Both the position numbers and the translations under genes were made by a program. A stretch of 8,219 bases of DNA from Chloroflexota bacterium (lineage in GTDB: Bacteria > Chloroflexota > Ktedonobacteria > Ktedonobacterales > Ktedonobacteraceae). Numbering within the stretch: position 1 is the first letter of the stretch; each line of letters starts with the position of its first letter. This document shows positions 6,015-8,219 of this stretch, in pieces. The stretch covers positions 1-8,219 of the forward strand of contig DAHVFL010000194.1 in the NCBI GenBank assembly GCA_027316975.1, in the 5' to 3' direction. The notes below the pieces were generated by a model. The model saw only the letters and a list, made by a program, of their open reading frames with translations, was not told the DNA's origin and made no database searches.

Positions 6015-6032
6015 AGATAGATAGATAGATAG
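6015..6032 (+). repeat. AGAT tetranucleotide microsatellite
   Basis: Four and a half AGAT units (6015-6032) fill most of the spacer between the SRPBCC stop (6008) and the SD AAGGAG (6033-6038) of the dehydrogenase gene. Unit gain or loss would change the intergenic distance, not the SD-to-start spacing. Any effect would therefore be on translational coupling or mRNA structure. Confidence 0.8.
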
Positions 6033-6044
6033 AAGGAGAAAGCA

Positions 6045-7214
6045 ATGAGAGCATTATGCTGGGAAGGTGTACATAAAGTTCGTGTTGAGAACGTACCCGA
6101 CCCCGCGATCATCAATCCGCGTGACGCTATTATCAAAGTCACCTTGACAGCCATCTGTGGCTCCGATCTTCACCTCTACGATGGGTACATCCCGACAATG
6201 GAGAGGGGCGATATTGTAGGCCACGAGTTTATGGGTGAAGTTGTTGAAGTTGGTAGAGGCGTCGAGAATCTGAAGAAAGGCGACAGGGTAGTTGTGCCTT
6301 TCACTATCGCCTGTGGGCGTTGTTTCTTTTGTCAGAATAATCTATGGTCGCTCTGCGATAATTCTAATCCGAATGCAGCCATGGCAGAAGCCATGTATGG
6401 TTATTCAGCATCGGGACTGTTCGGTTACTCACACCTCTATGGCGGCTACGCCGGTGGGCAGGCCGAGTATGTGCGCGTGCCATTCGCGGATGTCGGCCCG
6501 CTAAAAGTTCCCGCCGGGCTACCAGACGAACAGGTGTTGTTCCTCTCCGACATCTTTCCGACAGGCTACATGGCAGCCGAGAATTGCAATATCCATCCAG
6601 GCGATGTCGTAGCCGTTTGGGGCTGCGGCCCCGTTGGCCAGTTCGCCATCAAAAGCGCCTACATGCTGGGCGCGGAGCGTGTAATTGCCATCGATCGCAT
6701 TCCTGAGCGCCTGCGTCTGGCGGAAAAGCAAGGTAAAGCCGAAGTTCTCAATTACGAAGGGACAGATGTGGTACAGGCGCTCAAAGATATGACAGGCGGA
6801 CGTGGCCCTGATTCCTGCATCGACGCCGTAGGCATGGAAGCGCATGGCGAGAGCATCGGCGCTATCGTCGATATGGCGAAGCAGAAAACCCGCCTGAGCA
6901 CTGATCGCCCGCATGTCCTGCGCCAGGCCATCCAGGCATGTCGTAAAGGTGGCTCCGTCTCAATTCCGGGCGTCTACGGCGGTTTTCTGGACAAAGTTCC
7001 CTTTGGTGCGGCATTCGCCAAAGGATTGACATTTCATATGGGACAAACACACGTCCACAGGTACCTGCGCCCGCTGCTCGAACGCGTCGAACGCGGCGTA
7101 ATCGACCCATCATTCGTCATCACGCACCGCCTGAACCTGGACGAGGGACCAGAAGGCTACGAGATCTTCAAGCATAAAGAGGACGCTTGCATCAAGATTG
7201 TACTCAAACCGTAA
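6045..7214 (+). CDS. Zinc-dependent alcohol dehydrogenase, formaldehyde-dehydrogenase-like (MDR superfamily)
   Basis: A complete 389-residue medium-chain dehydrogenase/reductase. The catalytic zinc site is formed by C38 (AICGSDLH), H60 with E61 (VGHEFMGEV), and probably D169 in SDIFPTGY, the Asp typical of formaldehyde-dehydrogenase/dismutase-like members. The structural zinc lobe is complete: C90, C93, C96 and C104 (CGRCFFCQNNLWSLC). The nucleotide-binding Rossmann motif is VAVWGCGPVG (189-198), followed by VIAIDRIPERL; the Asp after the second strand favours NAD(H) over NADP(H). The likely chemistry is NAD-dependent oxidation of an alcohol or aldehyde. Whether it needs glutathione or another thiol cannot be seen. 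Length and domain order are normal for the family. The start ATG has AAGGAG (6033-6038) 6 nt upstream. It is probably co-transcribed with the SRPBCC gene. A long hairpin follows 23 nt after the stop. Confidence 0.94.
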   Translation: MRALCWEGVHKVRVENVPDPAIINPRDAIIKVTLTAICGSDLHLYDGYIPTMERGDIVGHEFMGEVVEVGRGVENLKKGDRVVVPFTIACGRCFFCQNNLWSLCDNSNPNAAMAEAMYGYSASGLFGYSHLYGGYAGGQAEYVRVPFADVGPLKVPAGLPDEQVLFLSDIFPTGYMAAENCNIHPGDVVAVWGCGPVGQFAIKSAYMLGAERVIAIDRIPERLRLAEKQGKAEVLNYEGTDVVQALKDMTGGRGPDSCIDAVGMEAHGESIGAIVDMAKQKTRLSTDRPHVLRQAIQACRKGGSVSIPGVYGGFLDKVPFGAAFAKGLTFHMGQTHVHRYLRPLLERVERGVIDPSFVITHRLNLDEGPEGYEIFKHKEDACIKIVLKP

Positions 7215-7237
7215 AGATGACGTTTAGCACAGCAAAT

Positions 7238-7286
7238 AATAGATGAGATGTGGGCAGGCTTGAAGCCTGCCCACATCTCATCTATT
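7238..7286. terminator. Long perfect inverted repeat after the dehydrogenase gene (bidirectional hairpin)
   Basis: The arms 7238-7259 and 7265-7286 are perfectly complementary over 22 bp around a TTGAA loop whose outer bases could also pair. The core is GTGGGCAGGC/GCCTGCCCAC. It follows the dehydrogenase stop by 23 nt and precedes the kinase promoter. There is no T-run after it on either side, so it is not a standard intrinsic terminator. It may act as a factor-independent roadblock, an RNA 3'-end stabiliser, or a copy of a dispersed REP-like palindrome. Confidence 0.65.
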
Positions 7287-7320
7287 GTATCTGCTCTGCT
7301 CTGCCCTCCCCTGATTTGAA

Positions 7321-7350
7321 TTGGACAGACCAATTTCGTTATGGTATCAT
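7321..7350 (+). promoter_or_regulatory. Candidate sigma70-type promoter of the Ser/Thr kinase gene
   Basis: TTGGAC (7321-7326) and TATCAT (7345-7350) are separated by 18 nt. This predicts a start near 7357 and a leader of about 34 nt before the GTG at 7391. It lies just downstream of the long hairpin, consistent with the kinase having its own transcript. Confidence 0.5.
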
Positions 7351-7390
7351 AGGCTCGATTTAATCGGTATCTCAATCAGGAGGCTGATTC

Positions 7391-8219
7391 GTGGATAGTC
7401 TGATAGGCACATCCATCGGCGGATACACCCTTATTCAACTGCTTGGCAGCGGCGGCATGGGAACCGTTTACCTGGCGCAGGACCCCGCCATCGGACAGCA
7501 GGTAGCCATCAAAGTGGTGCGCACAGACCCCGACAGCTACACCGACATGTCATCGGCGCTAAGCGCTGCCGAACGCTTCAAACAGGAAGCGCGCGCAGTC
7601 GCCAGCATGGATCACCTGCACATCCTCCCCCTGTATCGCTATGGCGAGGAAAAGACAGGCGACGGGCAACGCGCCTATATCATCATGCAATACCGGCCAG
7701 AAGGCTCGCTGTGGGACTGGTTGCGGCGCAGGGCAGAACTCGCGCTCGGACAGGCCGCCGCTTCCACCCAGAATTCCGGCACCGCTCCCATGCATCTGCC
7801 CTTCCTGATGAGCGGGACGTGGCCCGTGGGGCTGAGCGAGGCCGGAGAATACCTGCGCCAGGCCGCGTCGGCCCTGGACTATGCGCACGAGCGCGGCATC
7901 ATTCATCGCGATGTCAAGCCCGCCAACTTCTTGCTGCGTGTCGAAAATGGCTATACCGTGCATTTGCTGCTCTCGGATTTTGGACTGGCTAAAGCCTTCA
8001 CCTCCAACAGTTCCACCAGCCACATAGTAGGCACGCCCATCTACATGGCTCCCGAACAATTCGAAGGCGCAGCCGTACCAGAAACCGACCAGTATTCGCT
8101 TGCCATCATGATCTATTACCTGCTTGCTGGACATCCACCCTTTGAGGGTGACCCCATGCGACTAATGCACCAGCACCTGACAGCGACGCCTCCGCCCATA
8201 ACTACCTTTAATCCCGCTC
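7391..8219 (+). CDS. Hanks-type serine/threonine protein kinase, partial (3' end beyond window)
   Basis: N-terminal 276 codons of a eukaryotic-like Ser/Thr kinase that phosphorylates proteins using ATP. The catalytic motifs are all present: glycine loop LGSGGMGTVY (18-27), VAIK with K41, the alpha-C glutamate E66 (FKQEARAV), HRDVKPAN (172-179) with catalytic D174, DFGLA (196-200), GTPIYMAPEQ (214-223), and the helix-F region TDQYSLAIMIYYLLAG. The enzyme should therefore be active. Between helices D and E (about residues 112-148) there is a Gly/Ala/Ser-rich insert absent from compact kinases such as PknB. The GTG start is set by AGGAGG (7378-7383) 7 nt upstream and by the immediate onset of the kinase fold. 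The C-terminal part, which would show a membrane helix and any sensor domain, is outside the window, so the signal it reads is unknown. Confidence 0.95.
   Translation, partial: MDSLIGTSIGGYTLIQLLGSGGMGTVYLAQDPAIGQQVAIKVVRTDPDSYTDMSSALSAAERFKQEARAVASMDHLHILPLYRYGEEKTGDGQRAYIIMQYRPEGSLWDWLRRRAELALGQAAASTQNSGTAPMHLPFLMSGTWPVGLSEAGEYLRQAASALDYAHERGIIHRDVKPANFLLRVENGYTVHLLLSDFGLAKAFTSNSSTSHIVGTPIYMAPEQFEGAAVPETDQYSLAIMIYYLLAGHPPFEGDPMRLMHQHLTATPPPITTFNPA

Noticed and set aside
5558..6154. 198-codon minus-strand open frame
   Set aside because: It is antisense to the SRPBCC gene and crosses the intergenic spacer and the start of the dehydrogenase; its sequence is low-complexity shadow coding.
7559..8134. 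191-codon minus-strand open frame
   Set aside because: It is fully antisense to the kinase catalytic domain, whose motifs are complete on the plus strand.

Overview
The window looks like chromosomal DNA of a GC-moderate, soil-type bacterium. The mix suggests Chloroflexota, class Ktedonobacteria: a Hanks-type Ser/Thr kinase with a long insert, an ECF sigma factor beside an excisionase-type helix-turn-helix (HTH) protein, proteins with MscS-type 'conserved TM helix' repeats, a membrane-anchored SRPBCC protein, and a formaldehyde-dehydrogenase-like zinc enzyme. This assignment is inferred from gene content and protein style; no marker gene in the window settles it. I saw no rRNA, tRNA, CRISPR array, insertion sequence or integrase.

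Layout. (1) 1-967, minus strand: the N-terminal 322 codons of a Rieske non-heme iron oxygenase alpha subunit, cut by the window edge, with a plausible sigma70-type promoter at 1011-1040. (2) 968-1227: a divergent intergenic region rich in inverted repeats, acting as the leader of the next operon. (3) 1228-4363, plus strand: a compact cluster of a small excisionase-type HTH protein (TTG start), an ECF sigma factor, a small anti-sigma-like protein 3 nt downstream whose zinc motif lacks the usual histidine, and two tandem multi-pass membrane proteins of the MscS/conserved-TM-helix type. Only the first membrane protein keeps an MscS beta-like domain. A strong hairpin at 4390-4421 closes the cluster. 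(4) 4514-5045, minus strand: a decayed short-chain dehydrogenase (SDR) gene. It has a membrane-anchor N-terminus, an A-run frameshift, a large internal deletion and another frameshift near the C-terminus. (5) 5223-7214, plus strand: a membrane-anchored SRPBCC protein and a zinc-dependent alcohol/formaldehyde dehydrogenase, separated by an AGAT microsatellite. A long perfect hairpin at 7238-7286 follows. (6) 7391-8219, plus strand: the catalytic domain of a Ser/Thr protein kinase with its own promoter, running off the window.

How the genes may work together. The sigma/anti-sigma pair next to two membrane proteins suggests an envelope- or osmotic-stress regulon in which the sigma factor drives its own cluster. 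The leader contains several mutually exclusive pairings. One of its short motifs recurs directly against the sigma gene's ribosome-binding site, which hints at RNA-level control of the operon. The SDR remnant, SRPBCC protein and zinc dehydrogenase look like a stress- or detoxification-related accessory set. These links are inferred from position only.
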